From Candidatus Binatia bacterium (GTDB lineage: Bacteria; Desulfobacterota; Binatia; HRBIN30): a stretch of DNA of 64,000 nucleotides. Below the pieces are notes generated by a model, which did not search any database, was not told where the DNA came from, and worked only from the letters and a program-made list of their open reading frames with translations. Below, piece by piece: positions 9,058 through 17,776 of this stretch. The DNA lies in assembly GCA_026004215.1 (NCBI GenBank), contig BPIR01000003.1, forward strand, positions 634,822 through 698,821, read 5' to 3'. The number at the start of each line of letters is the position of its first letter. Positions within the stretch are counted from its first letter, which is position 1. A program made the translations under genes and the position numbers.

Positions 9058-9162
9058 ATGGCGGACACGATGCAGTGGGACGATGTTGCCTGGAAATGGT
9101 TCTTGGCCACTTTGCTGGGTTGCCTAGCCTTTGCGTTCGGCGCTTGGCTGCTGGTGCATTGA
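9058..9162 (+). CDS. 34-residue single-span membrane peptide in the oxidase operon
   Basis: Encodes a peptide starting MADTMQWDDVAWKWF, followed by one hydrophobic helix (residues 14-33, LATLLGCLAFAFGAWLL) and ending VH. It lies between the cytochrome c gene (10 bp upstream) and subunit II (12 bp downstream), with GAGGCG before its ATG. Such short single-helix proteins are known as accessory subunits of several heme-copper oxidases. Position and topology suggest that role here, but the sequence matches no subunit I recognise. Confidence 0.7.
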   Translation: MADTMQWDDVAWKWFLATLLGCLAFAFGAWLLVH

Positions 9163-9174
9163 GGGAGGAACTCC

Positions 9175-9849
9175 ATGCTGTCTTGGTTGGTGCCGCAAGC
9201 CTCCACGAGTGCGCGCGACATTGATTGGCTCTTTGCGTTGATTCTGCTGACTGTCGGCTTCTGGTTCGTCGTCGCGCAGGCGGTTCTCTTCACCTTTATT
9301 TTCCGCTTCCGCAGGCGGCCCGGGGTGAGCGCGGCGTATGTGACCGGCGAGCGCAAGGAAGAGAAACGCTGGATCAGCCGGCCTCACGCTCTGGTGATCG
9401 TGTGCGACGTCGTGCTCATAACGGGTGCGATCCTGACTTGGAAAGCGGTGAAGCAAGACTTGCCGCCCGCCGACGAGCGCGTGCGAATCATTGCACAGCA
9501 GTGGGCGTGGGTGTTCGTTCATCCCGGCCCCGACGGAAAGCTGGATACCGATGACGACGTGCGCACCGTCAACGATCTGCACGTAAAGGTGGATACGACA
9601 TACCACTTCGAACTCACCTCGCGCGACGTGGTGCACAGCTTCTCCGTTCCTGCCTTCCGCTTGAAGCAAGACGCCGTACCGGGGCGCATGGTGACGGGCT
9701 GGTTCCGCCCGACCCGGTTGGGCACGTACGATGTCCAATGCGCCGAGATTTGCGGCATCGGCCATGCGTTGATGCCCGCGCGCCTCACCGTGGAAACAGC
9801 CGCAGAGCATACGGCCTGGTACCAGAGCCGGAGCGCGCAAGGAGGTTGA
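9175..9849 (+). CDS. coxB: Cytochrome c oxidase subunit II
   Basis: Carries the binuclear CuA centre that accepts electrons from cytochrome c. Two transmembrane helices (about 18-42 and 70-92) anchor a periplasmic cupredoxin domain. The CuA ligands are visible: His in DVVHSFSVPAF, then CAEICGIGHALM with both cysteines, the His and the Met. The second-helix region ends before the aromatic patch RIIAQQWAWVF. At 224 residues it lacks a fused C-terminal cytochrome c domain, so it is not caa3-like in that respect; the separate di-heme cytochrome upstream may substitute. GGGAGGAA precedes the ATG. Five bases separate its stop from coxA. Confidence 0.95.
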   Translation: MLSWLVPQASTSARDIDWLFALILLTVGFWFVVAQAVLFTFIFRFRRRPGVSAAYVTGERKEEKRWISRPHALVIVCDVVLITGAILTWKAVKQDLPPADERVRIIAQQWAWVFVHPGPDGKLDTDDDVRTVNDLHVKVDTTYHFELTSRDVVHSFSVPAFRLKQDAVPGRMVTGWFRPTRLGTYDVQCAEICGIGHALMPARLTVETAAEHTAWYQSRSAQGG

Positions 9850-9854
9850 AGCAC

Positions 9855-11522
9855 ATGGCCGAGGCAGACGCGCAAAGCTTTTGGAGCCGCTACCTCTTCT
9901 CCACCGACCACAAAATCATCGGCTTGCAGTACTTGTTTACGGGTATGTTCATGGGCCTGGTGGGTGCCTTCTTGGCATACGTGTTCCGCATGCAGTTGGC
10001 CTTCCCGGGTGCCCATGTGCCGCTGTACGGTGTGGTAACCCCCTTGCAATACAACGCGCTGGTAACGAACCACGGCGCGATCATGATTTTTTGGGTGGCC
10101 ATGCCGATTCTGATCGCTGGCCTGGGGAATTACCTCATCCCGCTGATGCTCGGATGCGACGACATGGTGTTCCCCCGCCTCAATCGGCTCTCGTACCAGA
10201 TTTTTTTCCTGAGCGCGGTGTTGATCCTGGTTTCCTTGTTCGTTCCGGGAGGAGGCTTTGGCGGCGCGTGGACGGCATATCCGCCGCTGTCCGCCAGCGC
10301 ACAGTACAACCACACTCCGTGGGGCGCGCCCTTGTGGCTGATTGCCGTGGCGCTGGAATTCGTGGCCTTTTTGTTGGGCGGCATCAATTTCATCACCACG
10401 GTAATGAACGCGCGCGCCCCGGGTATGGGGCCGCTGCAAATCCCGATTTTTGTTTGGATGGTCGTCATTGCCAGCGTGGTGTTCATGGCGTCGGTTGGCC
10501 CGCTCGTCGCCGGAGCCATCATGTTGTTGTTCGATCAATTGCTCGGCACGCACTTCTACGATCCCAAGGCTGGCGGCGATCCGCTGTTGTGGCAGCACCT
10601 GTTTTGGTTCTTTGGGCACCCCGAGGTGTACGTGGTGTTACTGCCCGCGCTCGGGATCGTTGCCGAAGTGATTACCGTGTTCGCCCGCAAAAAGCTGTTC
10701 GCCTACAAGACCATTTTGTACACGTCGTTTGCGACCGGCATCATCAGTTTCTTCGTGTGGGCCCACCACCAGTTCGTGGCCGGCATCGATCCGCGCATGG
10801 CGCACCTGTTTACGATCACAACGCTGATCATCTCCATCCCGATTGCGGAAATGACCTTTGCTTTCATTGCCACTTTGTACGGTGGCTCGATCGAACTCCG
10901 CACCCCGATGCTGTGGGCTCTTGCATTTATCGCAGAGTTTCTGATTGGCGGGGTCACCGGCATTTTCCTGGGAGCGAACGCCACGGATATTTACTTGCAC
11001 GATTCGTACTTCGTGGTGGCGCACTTCCACTACACGTTTTTCCCGATCGCCGTCATTGCCGGCTTTGCCGCCATTACCTTTTGGTTTCCGAAAATGTTCG
11101 GCCGCCACATGAACGAAACTTTGGGCAAGATTCATTTTTGGGGCACGATCATCCCGTTCAATTTCGTCTTCATTCCGTTGTTCGTACTCGGTGCTGCGGG
11201 AGAACATCGGCGCATTTACAGCTACGAGCACTTCTCGCAGCTCTTCACGCCCGGGCTGCAGAATCTGCGCGTGCTGGCCACCGTGGCGCTGGTGGTGATG
11301 CTGCTGTTTCAGTTCGTCTTTCTCTACAACTTTGTCCGCAGCTGGATCGCGGGCGAAAAAGCCGAGCCAAATCCATGGAGGGCGAACACGTTGGAGTGGG
11401 CGGCTCCGTCGCCCCCACCGCACGGGAATTTTGCCGAGATGCCCACGGTGTATCGCGGCCCGTACGAGTACAGCGTTCCCGGTCGCCCGCTGGACTACTG
11501 GCCGCAACACCTGCCGAGCTGA
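9855..11522 (+). CDS. coxA: Cytochrome c oxidase subunit I
   Basis: Catalytic heme-copper subunit that reduces oxygen and pumps protons; 555 residues and about 12 membrane helices. Heme and copper ligands are visible: HGAIMIF (heme a His), GHPEVYVVLLP (CuB His and the cross-linked Tyr), WAHHQFVAG (two CuB His) and VVAHFHYT (both heme His). The GHPEVY form with its Glu marks the A1 class. An AAGGAGG site lies a few bases upstream of ATG 9855. A longer in-frame start overlapping coxB was rejected because it has no conserved sequence. The C-terminus is Pro-rich. Fourth gene of the oxidase operon. Confidence 0.97.
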   Translation: MAEADAQSFWSRYLFSTDHKIIGLQYLFTGMFMGLVGAFLAYVFRMQLAFPGAHVPLYGVVTPLQYNALVTNHGAIMIFWVAMPILIAGLGNYLIPLMLGCDDMVFPRLNRLSYQIFFLSAVLILVSLFVPGGGFGGAWTAYPPLSASAQYNHTPWGAPLWLIAVALEFVAFLLGGINFITTVMNARAPGMGPLQIPIFVWMVVIASVVFMASVGPLVAGAIMLLFDQLLGTHFYDPKAGGDPLLWQHLFWFFGHPEVYVVLLPALGIVAEVITVFARKKLFAYKTILYTSFATGIISFFVWAHHQFVAGIDPRMAHLFTITTLIISIPIAEMTFAFIATLYGGSIELRTPMLWALAFIAEFLIGGVTGIFLGANATDIYLHDSYFVVAHFHYTFFPIAVIAGFAAITFWFPKMFGRHMNETLGKIHFWGTIIPFNFVFIPLFVLGAAGEHRRIYSYEHFSQLFTPGLQNLRVLATVALVVMLLFQFVFLYNFVRSWIAGEKAEPNPWRANTLEWAAPSPPPHGNFAEMPTVYRGPYEYSVPGRPLDYWPQHLPS

Positions 11523-11539
11523 AACTGGAGGAAGGAGAA

Positions 11540-12136
11540 GTGACCGTGACGCGCGCCGCAGAGTTTCATGTGCCCTTGGCCACTCGCCGGAGCGCCACCG
11601 GCATCCCCACCGGGCGTCTTGCTTTGTGGTGGGTGCTGGCTTCGGAAATTGTCATCTTCGGCGGCTTGCTGGCAAGTTACGTGATGTTTCGCCTCCACCA
11701 TCCTCACTGGGCAGAGGAGGCCAGTCACACCAACGTCTGGGCCGGTGGTTTCAACACGTTCGTACTGCTGACCTCGAGTTTGTTTGCAGTCTTGGGCCAC
11801 CAAGCGGCCGAGCACGGCGATGGCACCCGGGCAGCACGTTTCCTCAAACTCACGGTTCTCGGTGGCCTGGTGTTCCTGGGAGTGAAGACGGTCGAATGGT
11901 CCGGAGAAATCTCGCATGGATTCACGATTTACCGCGACTTGTTCTGGACGTTTTACTACACCGCCACCGGGCTTCACGGTTTGCACGTGATCGCCGGGAT
12001 GATCGTGCTCTGGCTAGTGGCGCGCGATGCTGGCCGAGGAAAAAACCTCCATCGCGTGGAACTCATCGGAATTTACTGGCACTTCGTGGATGCCGTGTGG
12101 ATCTTCTTGTTCCCCTTGTTCTACATTGCGAGGTAA
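11540..12136 (+). CDS. coxC: Cytochrome c oxidase subunit III (first copy)
   Basis: A 198-residue, five-helix member of the COX3 family, structurally supporting subunit I. Seen are WWVLASEIVIFGGLLASY (helix 1 with the conserved Glu), the HTNVW...NTFVLLTSS helix, FYTATGLHGLHV with the family's Gly-Leu-His, and the C-terminal YWHFVDAVWIFLFPLFY. The start is either GTG 11540 or GTG 11546; GGAGGAAGGAG precedes both. The COX3 signatures stand well apart from the overlapping frame of coxA, whose stop is 17 bases upstream. A second COX3 paralogue follows two genes later. Confidence 0.93.
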   Translation: MTVTRAAEFHVPLATRRSATGIPTGRLALWWVLASEIVIFGGLLASYVMFRLHHPHWAEEASHTNVWAGGFNTFVLLTSSLFAVLGHQAAEHGDGTRAARFLKLTVLGGLVFLGVKTVEWSGEISHGFTIYRDLFWTFYYTATGLHGLHVIAGMIVLWLVARDAGRGKNLHRVELIGIYWHFVDAVWIFLFPLFYIAR

Positions 12137-12141
12137 GCGCC

Positions 12142-12486
12142 ATGGCCGCGCCAGCAGAAACAAGCACGCCGCATCCGAACTACGTCAAAGTGTACGTCGC
12201 CTTGCTCGTGTTGTTCGCCATTAGTGTGCTCGGGCCGTTGTTCGGCCACCCCTGGGTGACGCTGATCACGGCATTCGGGGTTGCCGTCGTGAAGGCGACG
12301 ATGGTAGCCGCGTACTTCATGCATTTGAACATTGAGCGGCGATATATTTGGTATCTCTTGTTCACCATGCTGGCCTTCATGGGTCTCCTGTTCGCGGGCG
12401 TCGCGCCGGATGTGCTGGCCAGTGGCGGGCAGAACTGGCGCCACGTACGCGTCGTGCAGCCGCCACCCCCTCCGTCTCATCACTGA
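12142..12486 (+). CDS. Cytochrome c oxidase subunit IV
   Basis: A 114-residue membrane protein with three hydrophobic helices, of the prokaryotic COX4/CyoD type. It begins MAAPAETSTPHPNYVKVYVA. The second helix has KATMVAAYFMHLNIERR, the family's diagnostic stretch. The third runs to the periplasmic VAPDVLASGG. It ends in a Pro/His tail. Such subunits assist assembly or stability of the catalytic core. It starts five bases after coxC, clearly within the operon; the long open frame that runs through from coxC is in a different reading frame and is not the gene. Confidence 0.9.
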   Translation: MAAPAETSTPHPNYVKVYVALLVLFAISVLGPLFGHPWVTLITAFGVAVVKATMVAAYFMHLNIERRYIWYLLFTMLAFMGLLFAGVAPDVLASGGQNWRHVRVVQPPPPPSHH

Positions 12487-12492
12487 ACGGCT

Positions 12493-13095
12493 GTGAGGAT
12501 TCGCGTGGCGATCGGGTCCGCTCCCCTGCGTTCTCGGCCGACGAGCTTGGGCGTACCGAATTCGGTTCTGGGAATGCTTTTGTTTTTGGCCACCGAAGTC
12601 ATGTTTTTTGCCGGCCTGATTAGCGCCTTCCTCGTAGTCAAGGCGCGCTGGATCGGAGCGTGGCCACCACCCGGGCAACCCCGCTTGCCAGTGGAAATGA
12701 CCGCGCTGAACACCCTGGTACTGCTGGCCAGCGGGGTGGTTTTGTGGGGTGCGGCTCGCGCGGGAGAGGGCTCGACGCGGGCGCGCTCGGCCCGCACGCG
12801 TAGCCTGATCGCTGCCGTCCTCGGAGCGCTGTTCGTGGCGGTTCAGGGCGTCGAATGGGCGCGGCTCTTGGCCTTCGGCCTGACGATGCGCTCCGGCCCG
12901 TACGGTTCGTTTTTTTACCTCATCGTCGGGACCCACGCGGCACATGCCGTGGCGGCCATTCTGGCGCTTTTGTGGGTCTCTTTCCGACTCGGCTCGGCTG
13001 AGCTTAGCGCGGACACATTTCGCGCCGTGCGGATGTTCTGGTACTTCGTGGTGGGCGTTTGGCCGGTGCTGTACGTTCTCGTGTATTTGATGTAG
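12493..13095 (+). CDS. Heme-copper oxidase subunit III (second copy)
   Basis: 200 residues, five membrane helices, a second COX3-family protein in the same operon. It shows LGMLLFLATEVMFFAGLISAF (helix 1 with the conserved Glu), NTLVLLASGVVLW, the VQGVEWARL segment, FFYLIVGTHAAHAVAAI (equivalent of the G-x-H helix) and a C-terminal WYFVVGVWPVLYVLVY. Only six bases separate it from subunit IV; the start codon is GTG. It is clearly diverged from coxC and has a longer basic loop (ARAGEGSTRARSARTR). Two subunit III genes may give alternative or split complexes; which one joins subunit I cannot be told. Confidence 0.9.
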   Translation: MRIRVAIGSAPLRSRPTSLGVPNSVLGMLLFLATEVMFFAGLISAFLVVKARWIGAWPPPGQPRLPVEMTALNTLVLLASGVVLWGAARAGEGSTRARSARTRSLIAAVLGALFVAVQGVEWARLLAFGLTMRSGPYGSFFYLIVGTHAAHAVAAILALLWVSFRLGSAELSADTFRAVRMFWYFVVGVWPVLYVLVYLM

Positions 13096-13110
13096 AGAAC
13101 TCGTGTAGCC

Positions 13111-13422
13111 ATGCCGCCAAGTGCGCCGTTGCGGAAAACAAGATCGAATCTGGTGATGCGGAGCCTGGCAGCCTCGGCAAGTATCGTGTTGCCCGTGGCC
13201 TGCTTTGCTTGCCCCGTTTGTTTTGCAGCCGAGCAGCGGCAGTTGTGGGCGTATTTCGGCACGGCTGTGCTCCTGTCGGTGCTGCCATTTGTGCTGTTTG
13301 GCGGGTTGCTTTTGTGGATCCGCATGGAGCGGAGGCGGCACGAACTGTCGAGCGGGCACGGTGCACAAGCGGCCAAAACAGGACTCCATCCCGAGCGAGC
13401 CGTCATGCTCGATCCGTCTTGA
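13111..13422 (+). CDS. Small membrane protein with CPVCF motif, end of oxidase operon
   Basis: 103 residues. A basic N-terminus and hydrophobic segment (about 17-32) ends directly at CFACPVCFAAEQR. This is followed by a second helix (about 47-69, FGTAVLLSVLPFVLFGGLLLW) and a basic, hydrophilic cytoplasmic tail. A Cys pair (CPVC) just outside the membrane suggests metal or heme handling or thiol exchange. Small proteins of this architecture occur beside oxidase genes, which makes an assembly role for copper or heme plausible. No copper chaperone of the Sco or CtaG families is in the window. Function unproven. Confidence 0.7.
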   Translation: MPPSAPLRKTRSNLVMRSLAASASIVLPVACFACPVCFAAEQRQLWAYFGTAVLLSVLPFVLFGGLLLWIRMERRRHELSSGHGAQAAKTGLHPERAVMLDPS

Positions 13423-13437
13423 GGCCGCGCATTCCGG

Positions 13438-14466
13438 CTACGGCTTTGCTTCTTGTGCCGCCGCGCTGCGCCAGCGGGCAACATTGCGATTGTGTTCTTC
13501 GAGCGTGCGCGCAAAGGCGTGCGTGCCGTCTCCACGGGCGACGAAGTAGAGATAATCTACTGGGGCAGGATGCACCGCGGCTTCCAGCGCCGCCCGCCCC
13601 GGGTTGCAGATGGGTCCCGGTGGCAGCCCGGAATGGCGGTACGTATTGTACGCGTGTTCCGCGTCGAGGTCGGCACGGCTGGGAGGGCGATCCCGTTTCC
13701 CCTCACGCCCGTAAACAGTGGTGGGATCCGCCTGCAATTTCATTCCGGCCCGGAGACGGTTGTGAAACACCGCCGATACCAGAGACCGCTCTTCGGGAAT
13801 TGCGGTTTCCTTTTCGATGATCGAGGCCAAGGTCACCATCTCGTGCACCGACAGACCAAGGTGCTGCCGCGCCGCATGGAGGTCGCTGGTGCGCTCCAAA
13901 AAACGGGTAATCATCGCGCCGAAGACGGATTCCAAATCGTCGGTCCAGGCAAAGGCGTACGTGTCCGGGAAGAGGTAGCCTTCGAGGCCGGTCGGCGGAC
14001 TTCCGACTCGCGCCTCGAGTTCGTCACGGGCTAGCACGCAGCGCAAAACGTCCGGTCCGCCGAAGCCCCGCTCGGACAGCTCTTCGACAATTTCGTCGAG
14101 AGTGTCACCCTCGCGCACTAAAATTTGCTGCCGGCCGGAACGTCCCGATTCAACCTCGGACAATAGTTGCCGCGGTGACAGGGGCGCGTGAAACCAGTAG
14201 TCGCCGGGACGCAAATTGCGGTCGCTGCCCAACACCCGTCCCCAAAATCGCAAGTTCCAGGTGGTCCGCAGAAACCCTGTGGCGGTGAGCTCGCCGGCGA
14301 CGCCGACGAGACTCGCACCTGGATGGACGCGCAGAAACAGCCCTTGCGGCGGCAGGATACGGGGCCGGTGGAGATCCCACCACGACACGCCTAACGCTGT
14401 CGCCAGCAGCACACATCCGAGAGCCGCCAAGGCACGAAGGAGCGCGCGGTGTCGCATCGCCGTCAT
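13438..14466 (-). CDS. mltG: Endolytic murein transglycosylase MltG
   Basis: Inner-membrane lytic transglycosylase of the YceG/MltG family, which cleaves nascent peptidoglycan strands and limits chain length. 342 residues: an N-terminal membrane helix (about 5-25), a LysM-like region (ILVREGDTLDEIVEEL) and the catalytic domain. Diagnostic segments are LEGYLFPDTYAF, ASIIEKET with the catalytic Glu, LQADPTTVYG and GLPPGPICNPG. The ATG at 14466 overlaps the stop of the upstream transglycosylase gene as ATGA, so the pair is translationally coupled. The other product belongs to the same process, cell-wall remodelling. Confidence 0.95.
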   Translation of the reverse strand: MTAMRHRALLRALAALGCVLLATALGVSWWDLHRPRILPPQGLFLRVHPGASLVGVAGELTATGFLRTTWNLRFWGRVLGSDRNLRPGDYWFHAPLSPRQLLSEVESGRSGRQQILVREGDTLDEIVEELSERGFGGPDVLRCVLARDELEARVGSPPTGLEGYLFPDTYAFAWTDDLESVFGAMITRFLERTSDLHAARQHLGLSVHEMVTLASIIEKETAIPEERSLVSAVFHNRLRAGMKLQADPTTVYGREGKRDRPPSRADLDAEHAYNTYRHSGLPPGPICNPGRAALEAAVHPAPVDYLYFVARGDGTHAFARTLEEHNRNVARWRSAAAQEAKP

Positions 14467-16418
14467 CCGCCGGATCCGAGGGATCCCTGCCAGGTGCCAC
14501 CGAGGCAGCGAGCGACTTCCGCCAGGGTTTGCCCATCGCGCACCGCCTGGTACTTCTCCCAAAAGAGTGTGTCGATTTTCTTGAGGGCCGGTTTGGTGCG
14601 CTCGTTCCGATAACGCGCTAAGTGTCCCGGGCCACCGTTGTAAACCGCGTAAGTCGCGCGCGCGAGGTTATCTACGCCCCCGGGTTTGAGATGTTCCCCC
14701 CGCGCCAGCGCATAATCCCGCAAGTAGTGCAACGAGATTTCCGAGCCCGCACGAGCATTGTACGCAATGTCCCAGCGGATGCCCCTGAGGTCGTACACGC
14801 CCCGCCATACGCGTTCGTTCACTTGCATGAGCCCAGAGGATCCTACAGCCGAGCGGATGTAGGTGATGCGCCCCTTGTCGCGCACAAACTGCCGCCAACA
14901 GCTCTCTTGCCAGGCCGTTGCCAGCACGATTCGCCGATAGACATCACGGTACTGGGGGTCCAAGCTTCCGCTTTGCCAGGCGGCTTCGCTGCTTTGCTGC
15001 AGCACCTGCTGAACCCGCGGCAGATACTCGGTGAGTCTCTCCGGTTCCGCGAGCCACTGCTGCAGGGCGCTGGGCTCCGGTGCACCTGCCGCCGCCCACG
15101 CGGCGCGCGGCCGAAGCCAACGCCACCAGCGCGATTCCTCGGCCGGCATCGCGCTCAAATCGGGAGGCGGCAGGGGAGGGCCAAAGCCGAGCAACGTACG
15201 CAAGTCGGGATCCACGGCCGTATCGAAGCGCAAGGGGTCTCCAGTGTCTGCCGGCGCCAGCGTGCGGGCCAGGCGCCGCAGCCCGTCGGCCGTGAGCTCC
15301 ACACCGATGCTCGGACCAGCTTCTTGCAATGCCACCAGCGCATCGCCCGCGCTGAGAAAACTCAGGTAGCGCAGGGCTTCTTGGCCTTTTTGTCGTACTG
15401 CGATTTCCCGCAACACCGGAGCCAGGCGCTCCCACGTGCGTACGAAGAGACCCGGAACCGGATCGGGTGCCCCGGGCTGGCTGGGCGCCAGTGCCTCCAA
15501 TAGGTCGTAGCGACCCTCCAGCAACGCATCGGCGAGCGGCTGGCGGAGTTTGCGGATGAGCGAGTCCGCCCACACGAACTTGATCGTGTACGTGAGAAAC
15601 GCATCCCATTGATCGAGCGCGCGCTGCCAGCGCTCGATCTCCTCGGGTGCGAGTGTGGGCTCCGGCGCGGGTGTAGGTGCCGCGACCAGCGGCACGGAAA
15701 ATACGAGATCGGCCTCGATCCCTGCCGGGACCACCTGCACGGCTTCGAAGCGCAGAGATTGCAAGAGACGATCGAGTCCCTCGCGTTCTTGTCGCGGTAG
15801 GTACAAGGGTAAAATTTCCCGTAAGTCGTCCATCGCACGCCCCAGGCGAACTTCCACGGTTTCAAAACGCGGGTGAGCACGCTCTTTAACGAGCGCCCAA
15901 ATGCGATTGGAGAAAAACGGCTTCCGCCCCTTCGCGTCGAAAAGGGCAGAGTCCACTACCCGAAACGTCACCGTGCGGCCGTCTTCGCTCAACACAGGCT
16001 CTTCGTACACCTCGAGAATGCCGTCCCAGTCTACCGGGGCCAGACACTGCTCCCCGATCGGGGTGCCTACGCGAGCCTCGGCGCGGCTGCGCACCCGCAA
16101 GCGCTGGCCTTGGACGTCCACTGCGGGCTCGCGCAGTTTGAGAAAGCGGCAGCCGCTGCCGTCATCCCAGATTACCGCTTTGCCCGTGGCGGTGGTGAAC
16201 AACTGTGCCACCAGCGCCTCGCGTACCAGCGCCGCCGGCAGTTCGACTCCGACACGCACGAGTTTCTCCGTAGCCCCAGCACTGCCTGCAAGACCCGCCA
16301 CACTCAGCGCGGCCACGGTTGCAAACGCCACGGAGGCCCAGCTATGCACCGTGCCTGCGGCCGAAACCACACGCGGGCCCCAACGGTATAAAATGCTGGC
16401 CTTCGCTTGCATGCGCAT
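14463..16418 (-). CDS. Soluble lytic murein transglycosylase (SLT domain)
   Basis: 651-residue exported enzyme. A signal peptide (about 15-50, ending GSAGATEK) leads to a long helical region without a recognised domain (roughly 50-490), then a C-terminal SLT/lysozyme-like domain. The catalytic Glu is in TAWQESCWRQF. GSSGLMQVNERVW and YNGGPGHLARYR complete the family signature. It cleaves the glycan between MurNAc and GlcNAc, leaving 1,6-anhydro ends. It is the first gene of a two-gene unit with mltG and divergent from the thiolase, with about 50 bp between the starts. Either of the first two methionines could be the start. Confidence 0.9.
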   Translation of the reverse strand: MRMQAKASILYRWGPRVVSAAGTVHSWASVAFATVAALSVAGLAGSAGATEKLVRVGVELPAALVREALVAQLFTTATGKAVIWDDGSGCRFLKLREPAVDVQGQRLRVRSRAEARVGTPIGEQCLAPVDWDGILEVYEEPVLSEDGRTVTFRVVDSALFDAKGRKPFFSNRIWALVKERAHPRFETVEVRLGRAMDDLREILPLYLPRQEREGLDRLLQSLRFEAVQVVPAGIEADLVFSVPLVAAPTPAPEPTLAPEEIERWQRALDQWDAFLTYTIKFVWADSLIRKLRQPLADALLEGRYDLLEALAPSQPGAPDPVPGLFVRTWERLAPVLREIAVRQKGQEALRYLSFLSAGDALVALQEAGPSIGVELTADGLRRLARTLAPADTGDPLRFDTAVDPDLRTLLGFGPPLPPPDLSAMPAEESRWWRWLRPRAAWAAAGAPEPSALQQWLAEPERLTEYLPRVQQVLQQSSEAAWQSGSLDPQYRDVYRRIVLATAWQESCWRQFVRDKGRITYIRSAVGSSGLMQVNERVWRGVYDLRGIRWDIAYNARAGSEISLHYLRDYALARGEHLKPGGVDNLARATYAVYNGGPGHLARYRNERTKPALKKIDTLFWEKYQAVRDGQTLAEVARCLGGTWQGSLGSGG

Positions 16419-16469
16419 GGGCTCGTTAGGAAACTAGGCCCTATCTTCTTAGGCAAAAGGAGCGGAGAA

Positions 16470-17657
16470 ATGAAGGAAGCAGCAATCGTGGCTGTGGCTC
16501 GAACTGGGCTGGCAAAGTCTTTTCGCGGCTCGTTCAACAAAACCCGGCCGGACGACATGGCGGCGCACTGCGTGCGCGAGGCGCTCAAAAAAGTGCCCCA
16601 GCTCGACGTGCGCGAAATTGACGACGTGGTCATGGGCACGGGCTTTCCGGAAGGACCTCAAGGCTTCAACGTCGGACGCAACGTGGCCATCATGGCCGGG
16701 CTGCCGGTCGACGTACCCGGCTGCACCGTGAGCCGGTTTTGTTCCTCCGGGCTCAATGCCGTGATGGTAGCTGCCCATATGATCCAACTGGAGGGCGCGG
16801 ATGCAGTCGTGGCCGGCGGGCTGGAATCCATCACGATGTTGCAAAACGACTTCAACAAGAAAGACCTCTTCAACCCCTGGTTGCTGGATCATAAGCGAGA
16901 AATTTACATGCCCATGGGACTCACCGCCGAAGTGGTGGCGGAGCGTTACAAGATCAGCCGCGAGGCACAGGACCAGTACGCGCTGCTCTCGCAGCAACGC
17001 ACTGCCGCCGCGCAAAGGGCGGGCAAGTTCAAGGACGAAATTGTTCCCATGACCGTGCAAATGGAAGTTGTGGACAAGGTCACGGGCGAGCGTTCGATGA
17101 AAACCGTCACCGTGGACCGCGACGAGTGCAACCGGCCCGACACTACCCTAGAAGGACTCGCCAAGCTCCCACCCGCTTTCAAGGAAGGTGGCACCGTCAC
17201 GGCTGGAAATGCCTCGCAGTTTGCTGATGGCGCTGCGGTGGTCGTACTGATGTCCACGGAGCGCGCGAAGCAACTGGGGATCGAGCCGTTGGGATTCTTC
17301 CGGGGTTGCGTGTTTGCTGGCTGCGAACCGGATGAAATGGGGATCGGGCCAGTATTTGCCGTGCCCAAGCTCCTCCGACGCCACGGGATGAAACTGGACG
17401 ACATTGATATCATCGAGCTGAACGAGGCATTTGCCTCGCAAGTGGTGTACTGCCGCGACCGCCTCGGCATCGATCCGGAAAAGTTGAACCCGAACGGCGG
17501 CGCGATTTCGATCGGACACCCATACGGCATGACGGGCGCCCGGCTCGTCGGCCACATTTTGCTGGAGCTCCGCCGCCGCAAGCAACGCTGGGGCATTGTG
17601 ACGATGTGCATTGGCGGCGGCATGGGCGCCGCTGGTTTGCTCGAAGCCAACGTGTGA
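16470..17657 (+). CDS. Acetyl-CoA acetyltransferase (thiolase)
   Basis: 395-residue thiolase II type enzyme that condenses or cleaves acyl-CoA at the 3-keto position. The nucleophilic Cys is in SRFCSSGLNAV (about residue 91). The other catalytic segments are NEAFASQ, GGAISIGHPYGMTGAR (His) and the C-terminal CIGGGMG (second Cys). The start at 16470 is supported by AAAGGAGCGGAG. It stands alone between divergent and unrelated genes; enoyl-CoA hydratase and glutaryl-CoA dehydrogenase elsewhere in the window could feed the same beta-oxidation or lysine/aromatic route. Whether it is biosynthetic or degradative is not visible. Confidence 0.94.
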   Translation: MKEAAIVAVARTGLAKSFRGSFNKTRPDDMAAHCVREALKKVPQLDVREIDDVVMGTGFPEGPQGFNVGRNVAIMAGLPVDVPGCTVSRFCSSGLNAVMVAAHMIQLEGADAVVAGGLESITMLQNDFNKKDLFNPWLLDHKREIYMPMGLTAEVVAERYKISREAQDQYALLSQQRTAAAQRAGKFKDEIVPMTVQMEVVDKVTGERSMKTVTVDRDECNRPDTTLEGLAKLPPAFKEGGTVTAGNASQFADGAAVVVLMSTERAKQLGIEPLGFFRGCVFAGCEPDEMGIGPVFAVPKLLRRHGMKLDDIDIIELNEAFASQVVYCRDRLGIDPEKLNPNGGAISIGHPYGMTGARLVGHILLELRRRKQRWGIVTMCIGGGMGAAGLLEANV

Positions 17658-17730
17658 TGCATGCCCGGCCCGAGCGCACGCCGAGGTGAGAGGATCTTGC
17701 GCGCGACCAACGGGTCGTGGACCGGGGACA

Positions 17731-17762
17731 CGGCAGGGGCGGCGCTTGTGCCGCCCCTGCCG
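17731..17762. repeat. Perfect hairpin of the GTAGGGGC-like family
   Basis: CGGCAGGGGCGGC and its exact complement, separated by GCTTGT: 13-bp arms, 6-bp loop. It lies 73 bp after the thiolase stop and would fold as a strong RNA hairpin. The core AGGGGCGGC / GCCGCCCCT resembles the palindromes at 23.4, 38.1 and 40.7 kb, so it is probably a member of that repeat, which here may serve as a terminator. Confidence 0.6.
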
Positions 17763-17776
17763 CTGGCGCACGTCCG

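Noticed and set aside
9881..11539. Long frame fused to subunit III
   Set aside because: The first 550 codons are the wrong frame of coxA; only the 3' part is coxC.
17717..17776. Start of the Ni/Co transporter at GTG 17717
   Set aside because: The stretch is a perfect palindrome of repeat type with no transporter-like sequence.
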